A stretch of DNA of 64,000 nucleotides from Pleodorina starrii (GCA_030267565.1 BRXU01000011.1:2408501-2472500); one strand, 5' to 3'; counted from the first letter of the stretch, positions 22,615 to 34,357 are shown. Numbers and translations are program-made. Notes: generated by a model from the sequence alone, not told the origin.

Positions 22615-24183
22615 TTGTGTGCCGTTACGCGTCACCAGTCTGCTGCAGCTGACGTTACCCCTGCGGGCTTTGCGCAACGCATTGCACGCGGCTATGCATC
22701 TGATTCGTGGTTCGCGGATTCCGTGAACGTCGGTCACTTGACTCGTGAGCGTGGGCTTTGGTTCCGTCAGGACGGGGATCGCCGCCAGATTGTCGTGCCT
22801 CACGATGATTTGCTTCGCGCCGATATTCTTTCCCGTTTGCATGAGGACAAGCTTGCGGGCCACGTCGGAACCACCCGCCTTCTCGAGCTTCTTCGTCGCA
22901 ACTTCTGGTGGTCTGGAATGGCCCGGGATGTCGCCCGCTTTGTGGCGCGTTGCGACACATGCCAGCGTAACAAGCCGCGCTCTGGTAAGCAGTCGGGTCT
23001 TTTGCAGCCCCTGCCCATCCCTAAAGCCCCGTGGGAGAGTGTTTCGCTTGACTACGTTGTCGGTTTGCCCACAACTGAGGGGGGGTACGACGCCGTGCTC
23101 GTCCTTGTTGATCGTTTGACGAAGATGGTGCACCTTGCGCCCACCACCACGTCTGTCACTGCGAAGCAGACTGCTCGTTTGTTCTACGACAATGTGGTGC
23201 GTTTGCATGGCGTTCCCAAATCGCTCGTTTCTGATCGCGGGCCTCAGTTCGGTAGCAAGTTCTGGAAAGCCCTTGGTGCTCTTGCAGACATCCGGGTTGA
23301 CCTTTCCACTGCCTACCATCCTCAGACTGACGGGCAGACTGAGCGCATGAACCGCACCTTGGGGGATATGCTCCGTGCCTATGCTGGCAACTGCCCCCGG
23401 GAGTGGGATACTTACCTTTCTGCTGCTGAGTTCGCAATGAACAACGCTGTCAACCGTTCCACGGGACAGTCCCCCTTCTTCCTGAATTACGGCTTCCATC
23501 CCGCGACACCCGTCGTGCGTGAGATCGATGCCCTTGTTCCAGCAGCGAAGGTCTTTGTCAAGTCGTACACCGCTCGCATTGCGGACGCCAAGCAATGTCT
23601 CGAGCGGGCTCAGCAACGTGCGGCTGACTACTACAACCGCGGTAAGCAAGACGCGTCCTTTCGCGAGGGGCAACTTGTGCTCCTGAACACTAAGAACCTG
23701 CGGCAGCTTGCCAAGGCTCCGCGAAAGCTGCTTCCGCGTTGGGTGGGTCCTTTCCCTGTGAAGCGCATGGTCGGGCAGGCCGCGGCAGAGCTAGTCCTTC
23801 CAGCTTCTTTGCGCATTCACCCCACTTTTCATGTGTCGCTCTTGCGTCCTTATTGGAGCAAGCCGGGAACGGAGCCCTCGGTTGACGACACCCTTGCTGT
23901 TGAGGCCTCTGATGAACCTGCAGGACCGCCGCCTGTAGACTGGCTGGACGAAGCGCCCCTCTACACGGTCGAGCGTATTTTGGACTACCGCGGCCGGCGC
24001 GTTGGCAAAGGTCGTCGGAAGCGAATCGTGCACGAATACCTGGTCAAATGGGCCGGTTACTCTTCTGAGCACAACAGCTGGGAGCCTGCAGTCAACTTCA
24101 CTCCTGACCTGAAACCCGAACTTGAGCGGATTCGGGCCTTGTCCCGTCACGCTGCGGGGACTCAGCGTCCTGAGGGGGGATAG
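22615..24183 (+). pseudogene. gypsy integrase with chromodomain (3' part of pol)
   Basis: Open frame of about 520 codons. Counting from 22615, an H2C2 zinc-binding module is seen (His76, His83, Cys113, Cys116). The catalytic core is Asp146 (SLDYVV), Asp207 (VSDRGPQFG) and Glu243 (DGQTERMNR), giving D,D-35-E spacing. Then come the C-terminal GPFPV...HPTFHVSLLRPY region and a chromodomain with YTVERILDYR and YLVKWAGYSSEHNSWEP. The catalytic residues are intact, but the frame lacks its natural upstream context, so it is part of a broken polyprotein. The stop codon TAG at 24181-24183 immediately follows the polypurine tract. Confidence 0.9.
24171..24180 (+). other. polypurine tract
   Basis: TGAGGGGGGA directly before the 3' LTR and overlapping the end of pol; this would be the plus-strand primer for reverse transcription. 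A near-identical tract at 22245-22254 precedes a second LTR-start-like sequence. Confidence 0.7.
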
Positions 24184-24184
24184 T

Positions 24185-24518
24185 TGTTGTACCTCTCCTG
24201 TTGTATTACCTTGTATTTTACCCTAGCACTGGCTAAGGGCGGTGCTGTGTGCCGGACACAGACACCTGGGATTACGACGACTTGTCGTAGTCGTGGCACT
24301 TGCCACTGGTAGACCCACTTGGGTTGGATTTCGTCGGTTGGTGATTATTCTGTGTAACACTTGTTACATATTTTGGCCATTCTGCGTACTTACGATACGT
24401 TGGAGGATCTGCGGCTTTCTACGGATTTCCGTACGTCTTCCTTCGTCGGGTATCTTTACCCTCTCGCAATCACTAACCGGTAGTTTTCACTACCACCACA
24501 AGTGGGCGTGATACAACA
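24185..24518 (+). repeat. 3' LTR of the gypsy element
   Basis: 334 bp, TGTTGTACC...GTGATACAACA, with terminal inverted repeats TGTTGTA/TACAACA. It follows the polypurine tract by four bases and is followed directly by the GTCGG duplication and satellite DNA. No matching full-length 5' LTR is present in the window. Confidence 0.8.
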
Positions 24519-27500
24519 GTCGGCCTATGGGTCGGCCCATGGGTTGGTCTATGGGTCGGCCTATGGGTTGGCCTACGGGTCGGCCTATGGGAGGGCCTAT
24601 GGGTCGGCCTATGGGTGGACCTATGGGTCGGCCTATGGGTCGGCCTAAGGGTTGGCCTATAGGTCGCCCTATGGGTCGGCCTATGGATCGGCCTATGGGT
24701 CGGCCTATGGGTGGGCCTATGGGTCGGCCTAGGGGTTGGCCTATGGGTCGGCCTATAGGTGGGCCTATGGGTCGGCCTATGGGTCGGCCTATGGGTCGGC
24801 CTATGGGTAGTCCTATGGGTCGGCCTATGGTTTGGCCTAGGGGCCGGCCTATGGGTCGGCCTAGGGGTCGCCCTATGGGTCGGCCTAGGGGTCGGCCTAG
24901 GGGTCGGCCTATAGGTGGGCCTATGGGTCGGCCTATGGGATGGCCTATGGGTGGGCTTATGGGTCGGCCTATGGGTCGGCCTATGGGTGGGCCTATGGGT
25001 CGGCGTATGGGTCGGCCTATGGGTGGGCCTATGGGTCGGCCTATGGGTCGGCCTATGGGTGGGCCTATGGGTCGGCCTATGGGTCGGCCTATGGGTCGGC
25101 CAAGGGGCCGGCCTATGGGTCGGCCTAGGGGTCGCCCTATGGGTCGGCCTATGGGTCGGCCAATGGGTCGACCTAAAAGTCGGGTAATGGGTCGACCTAT
25201 GGGTCGGCCTACGGGTCGGCCTATGGGAGGGCCTATGGGTCGGCCTATGGGTCGACCTATGGGTCGGCCTATGGGTCGGCCTAAGGGTTGGCCTATTGGT
25301 CGCCCTATGGGTCGGCCTATGGATCGGCCTATGGGTCGGCCTATGGGTGGGCCTATGGGTCGGCCTAGGGTTTGGCCTATGGGTCGGCCTATAGGTGGGC
25401 CTATGGGTCGGCCTATGGGTCGGCCTATGGGTCGGCCTATGGGTCGGCCTATGGGTCGGCCTATGGGTCGGCCCATGGGTCGGTCTATGGGTCGGTCTAT
25501 GGGACGGCCTATGGGTCGGCCTATGGGTCGGCTTATGGGTCGGCCTATGGGTTGGCCTATGGGTCGCCCTATGGGTCGGCCTAGGGGCCGGCCTATGGGT
25601 CGGCCTATGGGTCGGCCTATGGGTCGGCCTATGGGTGGGCCTATGGGTCGGCCTATGGGTCGGCCTATGGGTCGGCCTAGGGGTCGCCCTATGGGTCGGC
25701 CTATGGGTCGGCCAATGGGTCGACCTAAAAGTCGGGTAATGGGTCGACCTATGGGTCGGCCTACGGGTCGGCCTATGGGAGGGCCTATGGGTCGGCCTAT
25801 GGGTCGACCTATGGGTCGGCCTATGGGTCGGCCTAAGGGTTGGCCTATAGGTCGCCCTATGGGTCGGCCTATGGATCGGCCTATGGGTCGGCATATGGGT
25901 GGGCCTATGGGTCGGCCTAGGGGTTGGCCTATGGGTCGGCCTATAGGTGGGCCTATGGGTCGGCCTATGGGTCGGCCTATGGGTCGGCCTATGGGTCGGC
26001 CTATGGGTCGGCCTATGGGTCGGCCCATGGGTCGGTCTATGGGTCGGTCTATGGGACGGCCTATGGGTCGGCCTATGGGTCGGCCTATGGGTCGGCCTAT
26101 GGGTCGGCCTATGGGTTGGCCTATGGGTCGCCCTATGGGTCGGCCTAGGGGTCGGCCTATGGGTCGGCCTATGGGTCGGCCTATGGGTCGGCCTATGGGT
26201 TGGCCTATGGGTCGGCCTATGGGTCGGCCTGTGGGTCGGCCTATGGGTGGGCCTATGGGTCGGCCTATGGGTCGGCCTATGGGTCGGCCTATGGGTCGGC
26301 CTATGGGTCGGCCTATGGGTCGGCCCATGGGTCGGTCTATGGGTCGGTCTATGGGACGGCCTATGGGTCGGCCTATGGGTCGGCCTATGGGTGGGCCTAT
26401 GGGTCGCCCTATGGGTCGGCCTATGGGTCGGCCTATGGGTGGGCCTATGGGTCGGCCTATGGGTCGGCCTATGGATCGGCCTATGGGTCGGCCCATGGGT
26501 CGGTCTATGGGTCGGTCTCTGGGACGGCCTATGGGTCTGCCTATGGGTGGGCCTATGGGTCGCCCTATGGGTCGGCCTATGGGTCGGCCTATGGGTCGGC
26601 CCATGGGTCGGTCTATGGGTCGGCCTATGGGTCGGCCTACGGGTCGGCCTATGGGAGGGCCTATGGTGCGGCCTATGGGTCGACCTATAAGTCGGGTAAT
26701 GGGTCGGCCTATAGGTGGGCCTATGGGTCGCCCTATGGGTCGGCGTATGGGTTGGCCTATGGGTGGGCCTATGGGTCGGCCTATGGGTCGGCCTATGGGT
26801 GGGCCTATGGGTCGGCGTATGGGTCGGCCTATGGGTGGGCCTATGGGTCGGCCTATGGGTGGGCCTATGGGTCGGCCTATGGGTCGGCCTATGGGTTGGC
26901 CAAGGGGCCGGCCTATGGGTTGGCCTAGGGGTCGGCCTATGGGTCGGCCAATGGGTCGACCTAAAAGTCGGGTAATGGGTCGACCTATGGGTCGGCCTAC
27001 GGGTCGGCCTATGGGAGGGCCTATGGGTCGGCCTATGGGTCGACCTATGGGTCGGCCTATGGGTCGGCCTAAGGGTTGGCCTATAGGTCGCCCTATGGGT
27101 CGGCCTATGGGTGGGCCTATGGGTCGACCTAAAAGTCGGGTAATGGGTCGACCTATGGGTCGGCCTACGGGTCGGCCTATGGGAGGGCCCATGGGTCGGC
27201 CTATGGGTCGGTCTATGGGTCGGTCTATGGGTCGGCCTATGGGTCGGCCTATGGGTCGGCCTATGGGTCGGCCTATGGGTCGGCCTATGGGTTGGCCTAT
27301 GGGTCGCCCTATGGGTCGGCCTAGGGGTCGGCCTATGGGTCGGCCTATGGGTCGGCCTATGGGTCGGCCTATGGGTTGGCCTATGGGTCGGCCTATGGGT
27401 CGGCCTGTGGGTCGGCCTATGGGTGGGCCTATGGGTCGGCCTATGGGTCGGCCTATGGGTCGGCCTATGGGTCGGCCTATGGGTCGGCCTATGGGTCGGC

Positions 27501-29435
27501 CCATGGGTCGGTCTATGGGTCGGTCTATGGGACGGCCTATGGGTCGGCCTATGGGTCGGCCTATGGGTGGGCCTATGGGTCGGCCTATGGGTCGGCCTAT
27601 GGGTCGGCCTATGGGTCGGCCCATGGGTCGGCCTATGGGTCGGTCTCTGGGACGGCCTATGGGTCGGCCTATGGGTGGGCCTATGGGTCGGCCTATGGGT
27701 CGGCCTATGGGTCGGCCCACGGGTCGGTCTATGGGTCGGTCTATGGGACGGCCTATGGGTCGGCCTATGGGTCGGCCTATGGGTCGGCCTATGGGTTGGC
27801 CTATGGGTCGCCCTATGGGTCGGCCTAGGGGTCGGCCTATGGGTCGGCCTATGGGTCGGCCTATGGGTCGGCCTATGGGTCGGCCTATGGGTCGGCCTAT
27901 GGGTTGGCCTATGGGTCGGCCTATGGGTCGGCCTGTGGGTCGGCCTATGGGTGGGCCTATGGGTCGGCCTATGGGTCGGCCTATGGGTCGGCCTATGGGT
28001 CGGCCTATGGGTCGGCCTATGGGTCGGCCCATGGGTCGGTCTATGGGTCGGTCTATGGGACGGCCTATGGGTCGGCCTATGGGTCGGCCTATGGGTGGGC
28101 CTATGGGTCGCCCTATGGGTCGGCCTATGGGTCGGCCTATGGGTGGGCCTACGGGTCGGCCTATGGGTCGGCCTATGGATCGGCCTATGGGTCGGCCCAT
28201 GGGTCGGTCTATGGGTCGGTCTCTGGGACGGCCTATGGGTCTGCCTATGGGTGGGCCTATGGGTCGCCCTATGGGTCGGCCTATGGGTCGGCCTATGGGT
28301 CGGCCCATGGGTCGGTCTATGGGTCGGCCTATGGGTCGGCCTACGGGTCGGCCTATGGGAGGGCCTATGGTGCGGCCTATGGGTCGACCTATAAGTCGGG
28401 TAATGGGTCGGCCTATAGGTGGGCCTATGGGTCGCCCTATGGGTCGGCGTATGGGTTGGCCTATGGGTGGGCCTATGGGTCGGCCTATGGGTCGGCCTAT
28501 GGGTGGGCCTATGGGTCGGCGTATGGGTCGGCCTATGGGTGGGCCTATGGGTCGGCCTATGGGTCGGCCTATGGGTGGGCCTATGGGTCGGCCTATGGGT
28601 CGGCCTATGGGTCGGCCTATGGGTCGGCCAAGGGGCCGGCCTATGGGTCGGCCTAGGGGTCGCCCTATGGGTCGGCCTATGGGTCGGCCAATGGGTCGAC
28701 CTAAAAGTCGGGTAATGGGTCGACCTATGGGTCGGCCTACGGGTCGGCCTATGGGAGGGCCTATGGGTCGGCCTATGGGTCGACCTATGGGTCGGCCTAT
28801 GGGTCGGCCTAAGGGTTGGCCTATAGGTCGCCCTATGGGTCGGCCTATGGATCGGCCTATGGGTCGGCCTATGGGTTGGCCTATGGGTCGGCCTAGGGGT
28901 TGGCCTATGGGTCGGCCTATGGGTCGGCCTATGGGTCGGCCTATGGGTCGGCCCATGGGTCGGTCTATGGGTCGGCCTATGGGTGGGCCTATGGGTCGGC
29001 CTATGGGTCGGCCTATGGGTCGGCCTATGGGTCGGCCTATGGGTTGGCCTATGGGTCGCCCTATGGGTCGGCCTAGGGGTCGGCCTATGGGTCGGCCTAT
29101 GGGTCGGCCTATGGGTCGGCCTATGGGTTGGCCTATGGGTCGGCCTATGGGTCGGCCTGTGGGTCGGCCTATGGGTGGGCCTATGGGTCGGCCTATGGGT
29201 CGGCCTATGGGTCGGCCTATGGGTCGGCCTATGGGTCGGCCCATGGGTCGGTCTATGGGTCGGTCTATGGGACGGCCTATGGGTCGGCCTATGGGTCGGC
29301 CTATGGGTGGGCCTATGGGTCGGCCTATGGGTCGGCCTATGGGTCGGCCTATGGGTCGGCCCATGGGTCGGTCTATGGGTCGGTCTCTGGGACGGCCTAT
29401 GGGTCGGCCTATGGGTGGGCCTATGGGTCGGCCTA
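24519..29435. repeat. 12-bp satellite array, right block, with higher-order structure
   Basis: About 4.9 kb (roughly 410 units) of the same CCTATGGGTCGG satellite, with no net frame change over the whole block. Variant clusters recur as large blocks. The cluster with CGGCCTGTGGG recurs near 26226, 27402, 27930 and 29154, and the CCTAAAAGTCGGGTAATGG cluster near 25171, 25731, 26961, 27128 and 28701. The segments 26200-26960 and 27904-28720 are near-copies 1704 bp apart (142 units). Such higher-order structure indicates recent block duplication by unequal exchange. Open frames above 1600 codons here are not credible genes. Confidence 0.95.
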
Positions 29436-29467
29436 TCCCATGACTCATGTTTGAACGGTCTGGATCC

Positions 29468-29552
29468 GATCACGAGCCTTTAGATAGGCAATAGATAGCC
29501 TTAGATAGCCATCTAAAGTTATGGATCGACTTATCTTAAATCTACATCGAAA
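29468..29552 (+). repeat. 85-bp flank direct repeat, right copy
   Basis: Direct copy of 14167-14251 with about six differences. It is separated from the last satellite unit by about 30 bp containing ATGACTCATG and is followed by CCCTAAAAACCCT. Confidence 0.85.
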
Positions 29553-30732
29553 ACCCTAAAAACCCTGTACCCCAGGCGCCCAGGGGCACCCTCGGAAGGG
29601 CGCCAGAAGCGTGCCGCCAGGCCCACCATCACCAAGCCTTTACTGCCACCAGGCCCACCAGTCCCCAGCCAACAGAACAGAGCCCAAACAACAGAAGAAA
29701 CGCCAGGAGGCCGCCCAGCCCCAAACCGGCACAAAGGAAGAAACGACTCAGCAGGGCAGAGCCCCCGTAGCTGTGCCAGGGAAGGCCAGAAACCGGGCAA
29801 GACAGAGCAAGCAAGCTCCGCGCCAATTTATACTGAAGTGGTCGGACGGATGGATCTTTGGCTTCGAACACATTATTTTACAGCGAATGCGGCATGCTGT
29901 CAAACCTTATCCGGTGCACTTGTTTGTTCTTTCTACTTTCTTCGCCGAAACTGCCAGGCGACCTGGCCACTCGTGCCTCCACTCTCCAGCCGTCGCCGGA
30001 AGCTGCCGGAAGCTTGTCGCCCCGTCGAGCTTGTCGCCCCGTCCGGTGGGATTCTTGTCGCAGCGCAAGGGAGCAGCACACAGGCACCACCTCGGGTGTG
30101 AACACTTCCACAGCAAGGAGCTTGGGCTGTGGACAGAAAATCTCTCGCGCTTCGCCCTGCCGTCCAGGATAAACAGAAACTAAACGCACCTGTTGGGTTC
30201 CTGCCGAGGACTGCCCAGGCAACGCCAGGTGAGGTCCCAACGCGCATTTGGCCCCAACACACCCAACCGCGCAATACCCCATCGCAAGGAGAAATATTCA
30301 CCATGCGCTATGTACAACAGAGCCGCTGCCTTGCTGAAACGAGGCTCACATTCCTTCCCTTTCCGCGGTCACCCTGGATGGTTAATACCAATGGTTACCG
30401 GTAGTACCACTCTAACCCGCTGTGCGCAAGCCGGCGAGGTGGTCTCGATCCCTAGTACCACTCTAACCCGCTGTGCGCAAGCCGGCGAGGTGGTCTCGAT
30501 CCCATCTCTCGTGCAGACAGTCTGAGACAGTCGTGATTAAACTTGGTCGATAGTACGACAGATCCATCCCAGACGCGTGCTGTCGCCGACGTCGCAGCCG
30601 CCAAACTCGCCTCCAAGTCCCACCGCTGCCACCTCAGCACGCTGCGAGTGCAGCCGCAACAATCCCAGCGCAGCCGCAGCCAGCGCCACACAGCGGCTGC
30701 AGCCAACCGGCTCAGCCGCGGGCCGCCGAGGC
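29553..30732. other. intergenic region with no gene recognised
   Basis: Lies between the repeat complex and the 3' end of the CRAL-TRIO gene. It begins with a telomere-like CCCTAAAA word and contains the 51-bp tandem duplication. Open frames are short and have no recognisable domain. The part next to 30733 should include the 3' UTR of the minus-strand gene. Confidence 0.6.
30402..30503 (+). repeat. exact 51-bp tandem duplication
   Basis: Two identical adjacent copies (30402-30452 and 30453-30503), each beginning TAGTACCACTCTAACCCG and ending GGTCTCGATCCC. The identity implies a recent duplication. GGTCTCGATCC is one to two bases off a polymerase III B box, but nothing else supports a tRNA-like gene. 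Confidence 0.9.
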
Positions 30733-33700
30733 TCATTTCCAGCCGACGCTGTCCAGCAGGGCCTTATACGTTTCCAGGTCGTACGGCGTGCAATACCACC
30801 GAAGGTAGCTGCGGCTCGCGACGCGGGAGCGGGAAGGCGGAATGACCGCGGGAAGGGAAGCGAGGGGGCGCGGGTGAGTGAGTGCGTGGGTGAGTGGGTG
30901 GGCTGGGTGCGGACGGACGAGGGAGGCCACGGCCCACGGGTCGAGGAGCTCCCAATCGACAGCCCGGCTCCGAGCGCGACGCGCTCCATGCTGCCCCCCG
31001 AGCCTCTAAACCCACCACGCCCCAAGCGAGAGGCGCCGCCTGCATTTCCTCTGGCAGCACCCCTTTGACATCTGCCCCGAACATCCGCTCCGAAACCTCC
31101 CGACAGCACCGTTCCCCTCCCCCGCCCCGGTCTGGTCTGGTCAAGAAAACTCAGTTCGGAGGCACCAGCCAGCCAGCCAGCCAACCGGCACATGCATGAA
31201 CGGAGCCCAACGGAACATGCAGCTACGGAGCTTAGTCGGCCGGCGCCCTCACTTGGCAAACGCATCGGGGTCGTCCGGCCGCGCGGCGGCGCGCAGCGCC
31301 GCCTCCCGTGCCTCCTCGTCTCCGCCCGCCACCGCCGCAGCCACCGCCTGCACCGCGTGGTCCTTACTGGTCACAAAAACGACCTTTTGCCGAGTGACGG
31401 GATCGATGAAGGGCCACAGCGCGTTGAAGAGGAAGCTGAAGATGGCGGGGGCATCGATGAAGAAGCAGCGGTGCAGCCGCTCCTGCGCGCGGGAAAGGAG
31501 GGCCGGGAGGAGGAGGGAGGAAGGGGGGCACGGGACGCGGGCGGCAATGGTTACAGGGGGACAACAGCAGCGGTGCCGGCGCTCCTGTGTTGTAAGGGAA
31601 GGCGGCGGCTGGCGGGCGGGGCCGGGGAGGGCCAGCCCCGTGCCGTGCCGTGCGCAGGGTCGCTCGCTGCGCGCTGCTGAGCACGGCAGCGGCTCCGCAG
31701 CTGCGCCTGGTGGACCGGAGGATGTGTGTTTGCTGCTTTGTGTGGGCACGTGTGTGCGTGTATATGTGTGTATATGTGTGTGTTTCAGGCCAAATGGACG
31801 TCAAACCAAGGGATGCGTGTCATAGGATTTCCAGTCCGGGCGGCACGCCGTCGTCACGGCGGCAGCTCACCGGGAAATGGTCCGCCAGGATGCGCAGAGT
31901 GGCCATGGAGACGCCTGCGTGAAGGGCGGAGACGCCGGGCGAGGAAGGTCCGGGGGGGTGCTCGGGAGTCCATCGCGCGCGGCGAAAAGCCCGTCGGCAG
32001 GGGAATCGGATCGGGCTGTGGGCTGAGTGAGTGAGGGCGGGGAGAGGGATGGATGCTCGGGCGGGCACCGCAGGCCGCAGGCCGGTGCATCCGACAGCGC
32101 GAGAGCGCGGCGCTCCTCTGCGGTCTGTTGGTTGTTGTGATTCACGTGCGTGGCTACCCTCGTGCCAGGACGATGCATTCACGAGCAGAAGGAAGTCAAC
32201 GCCCATCGATACCAGGCCGTCCACCCACCGATGGGCGGTGAGTTGGCTCGGCTGTACCCGCGCATGTCCATCAGCCACACCCTGGACGGAGAATGGAGAA
32301 GAAGCGGCGCGCGGGGGGAGTGGGGAGTGGGGACTCAACCGGCAGGCCGGGACGAGGCGAAGAAACAGCGAGAGGTTGTATGGGCGAAGGAGGCCGCTCG
32401 GGGCATCCGGCCCCCCATGTGTGTGTGGCTGTGTGTACAGAGAGGAGCACGTCCCTTCAGGAGGGGGCAGGCGCCGCAGCCTCGCGTTTCGTTTCGTAGC
32501 CGGCAACCGGGCCAAAAGCGAATCGGCGTCGGCGCTGTGCGACAAGGGCGTTGAGCGACAAGGACGTGCTTCCACCAGCGCCGCGCCGTGTGGCCCGCTC
32601 ATGCCCGGGGCGCCAACCCCAAGGCCCGAGGCGCCTGAAGTTACAATCGGTGTTGATGCGGTGTTGGCGCTCGTCAAGGAGGGAAGTGGAAGGCCGGCTC
32701 GCCAGGCAGTTTGGCTGCCAGGCTTGCTCCGGAACCTGGCTGGGGCTGGGGCCCGCAGGCCCACCCAAAAACAGCGCTTGCTTCCCCGAGCCAGCTCCGT
32801 CGCTGCTCCCGGTCTCAACTGCTACCTAGCCCCCAACCTCCCCACCGCTAAAATTCCGTCGCTCTTTTTTTACGTTCCTCACCACTTCTCCTGGCCGTTC
32901 TTCATGGCGCGCACGCACGTCTCCAACGTGAAAACCATGAAGCGCAGGTAGGCGGCGTGCTCGCCCGCCTGGAACGCGTCGGAGCGCTTGCGGGTCACCT
33001 GACGAGCGACGACCGACCCATGGGTCAGTGGGGAGGCCCAGGCCCAGGCCCAGGCCCGCCCGCGTCCCGTGGAGCGGCGTTGCGGCCAGGGGAGGGTTGG
33101 GCCAGGGACCAGGGTGGTGGTGATGGGGCCAGGGACGCGGAAGATGGGATGGGATGGGGGGCATGAGGGTGCGGTCTGCGGTGTCCGGGTCTGACGGGCA
33201 AGGCGACCCCGACCCCACGACACGGGCACCGGCACGGGTTTGCCTGGCCATATGAAGGGGCAGGAGAATCGCATCCCTTGCAACTGAGGGACCCAGAAAA
33301 GCACGCCGCTGGGTCGGCGCCACATTTTGGAGACGCGCGCGCGTTCCGCTGGCATAAGGACATCTCGCGTTCCTGGGTGCTGCTCGGGAGGCGAAGCGCC
33401 AGCCGCCAGGCTGGCGGCATGTACTGCATGTGTGTGCCGGGGTCCCGAATTGCAGATCATCCGCCTGGGTGCAGGTGCGTGTGTACGGGTGCGGTTGCGG
33501 GTGAACCTCCTGGACTCATCGCTTCATCCCCCCACGTCCCGGTTGCCCAGCCGCCCGCCGGGCCAGCGGGCCACCCACCAGAATGCTCCGACCCGCCGGG
33601 TCGTTCCCAGCCACATACATTCGACCGCTGTCGAGGTGCCGGCCGCTGAACTCGGCCAGAGTGAGAGTGCCTGAGTGCCAGGCGGCGGCGGGCGGCCGTT

Positions 33701-34357
33701 GGTGTCGCCATTGCGACCCGACTGTATGGGGCGTCTGGCGCGGGGTTCGTAGGAACTCAGGTCGGGGAGCCGCCTGGGGTCTGGCCCCGCGTGACGGGGT
33801 GGCCCTCCCCCCCCGGACAGCGCACGGGGCCGCGCTTTGGCGGCGTGGTGTCATGCATAGCGTCTCCTGAGTTCCTGACGGGCTGTGTTCATTGACACGT
33901 GGCGCTCGCTCCTGTGGCGTGCTGCACGGGAGGTCTTGGCCTCGGTGCCCCGGAAGGTTCATCGGGTCTGGTTTCTTATCGGAGATTCGCCGACGCGCCA
34001 TTCTTAGTTGGGGGGACGGGGCTGCGGGTGGTGAGCGGTCACGCTGCGGCGTAGCCTGCTGGCCTTCTTGACAGTCCGGGTGGACAGCGCGCGCTTTTCA
34101 GTTCCCCAACGGAAGGCGCGCGTCGCCAAGCACTCACCGACGCCTAATTCCTCGCGCCATTTGAGGGTAGCGTGGAGCATGCGCGCCGCCTTATGCACGT
34201 TGTTGTTCTGCGCGCGCAGGTAGCGCTTGACAGTGGGCACGTCGCAGAACTCGAGCTGCTCAGGCGTGAGTCCTCCCAGATGCCTAAGCTCTTGGAGCAC
34301 CGCGTGAACGTCTTTGTGTTGTGAGTCGTCGGCAGAGTCTCCTGACACCGTCGTCAT
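30733..34357 (-). CDS. CRAL-TRIO (SEC14-like) lipid-transfer domain protein
   Basis: Complete gene of seven exons: 34357-34138, 33670-33579, 32998-32883, 32281-32229, 31914-31871, 31482-31253, 30808-30733. All phases join, giving 276 residues. The ATG is 34357-34355. An N-terminal CRAL-TRIO helical region (VKRYLRAQNNNVHKAARML, LKWREELGVG) precedes the lipid-binding domain: RMYVAGNDPAGRSIL, VWLMDMRGYSRANSPP, ATLRILADHFPERLHRCFF, FNALWPFIDPVTRQKVVFV. A short tail ends TYKALLDSVGWK. This is the order expected for SEC14-type proteins that bind or exchange phosphoinositides and other hydrophobic ligands; the specific ligand is unknown. It is divergent from the gene at 34718. The fifth intron contains a GT/TA-rich tract (about 31748-31787). 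Confidence 0.9.

Larger units (their letters stand above)
22023..24518 (+). mobile_element. defective Ty3/gypsy chromovirus-type LTR retrotransposon with mosaic ends
   Basis: Termini are TG...CA, with TGTAGTATCACA at the left and GTGATACAACA at the right, between GTCGG target duplications. The right half is a gypsy pol 3' region (RNase H remnant, integrase, chromodomain), then a polypurine tract (TGAGGGGGGA, 24171-24180) and a 334-bp 3' LTR. The left half is a miniature structure: a 69-bp LTR-like segment, a primer-binding-like TGGTATCTAGACC (about 22096), then TTGAGGGGGG (22245-22254) followed by TGTAGTATCC (22260), a second LTR-start-like sequence that breaks directly into pol at 22268. Gag, protease and nearly all of reverse transcriptase are absent, so the copy is non-autonomous. 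Confidence 0.8.

Noticed and set aside
24473..29473. Very long open frames (1638-1666 codons) encoding MGRP, HRPT or IGRP repeats in the right satellite block
   Set aside because: The 12-bp unit has no stop codon in several frames, so almost every frame on both strands stays open. There is no start context, no splice structure and no bias favouring one frame. Block duplication of whole units preserves frame without selection.
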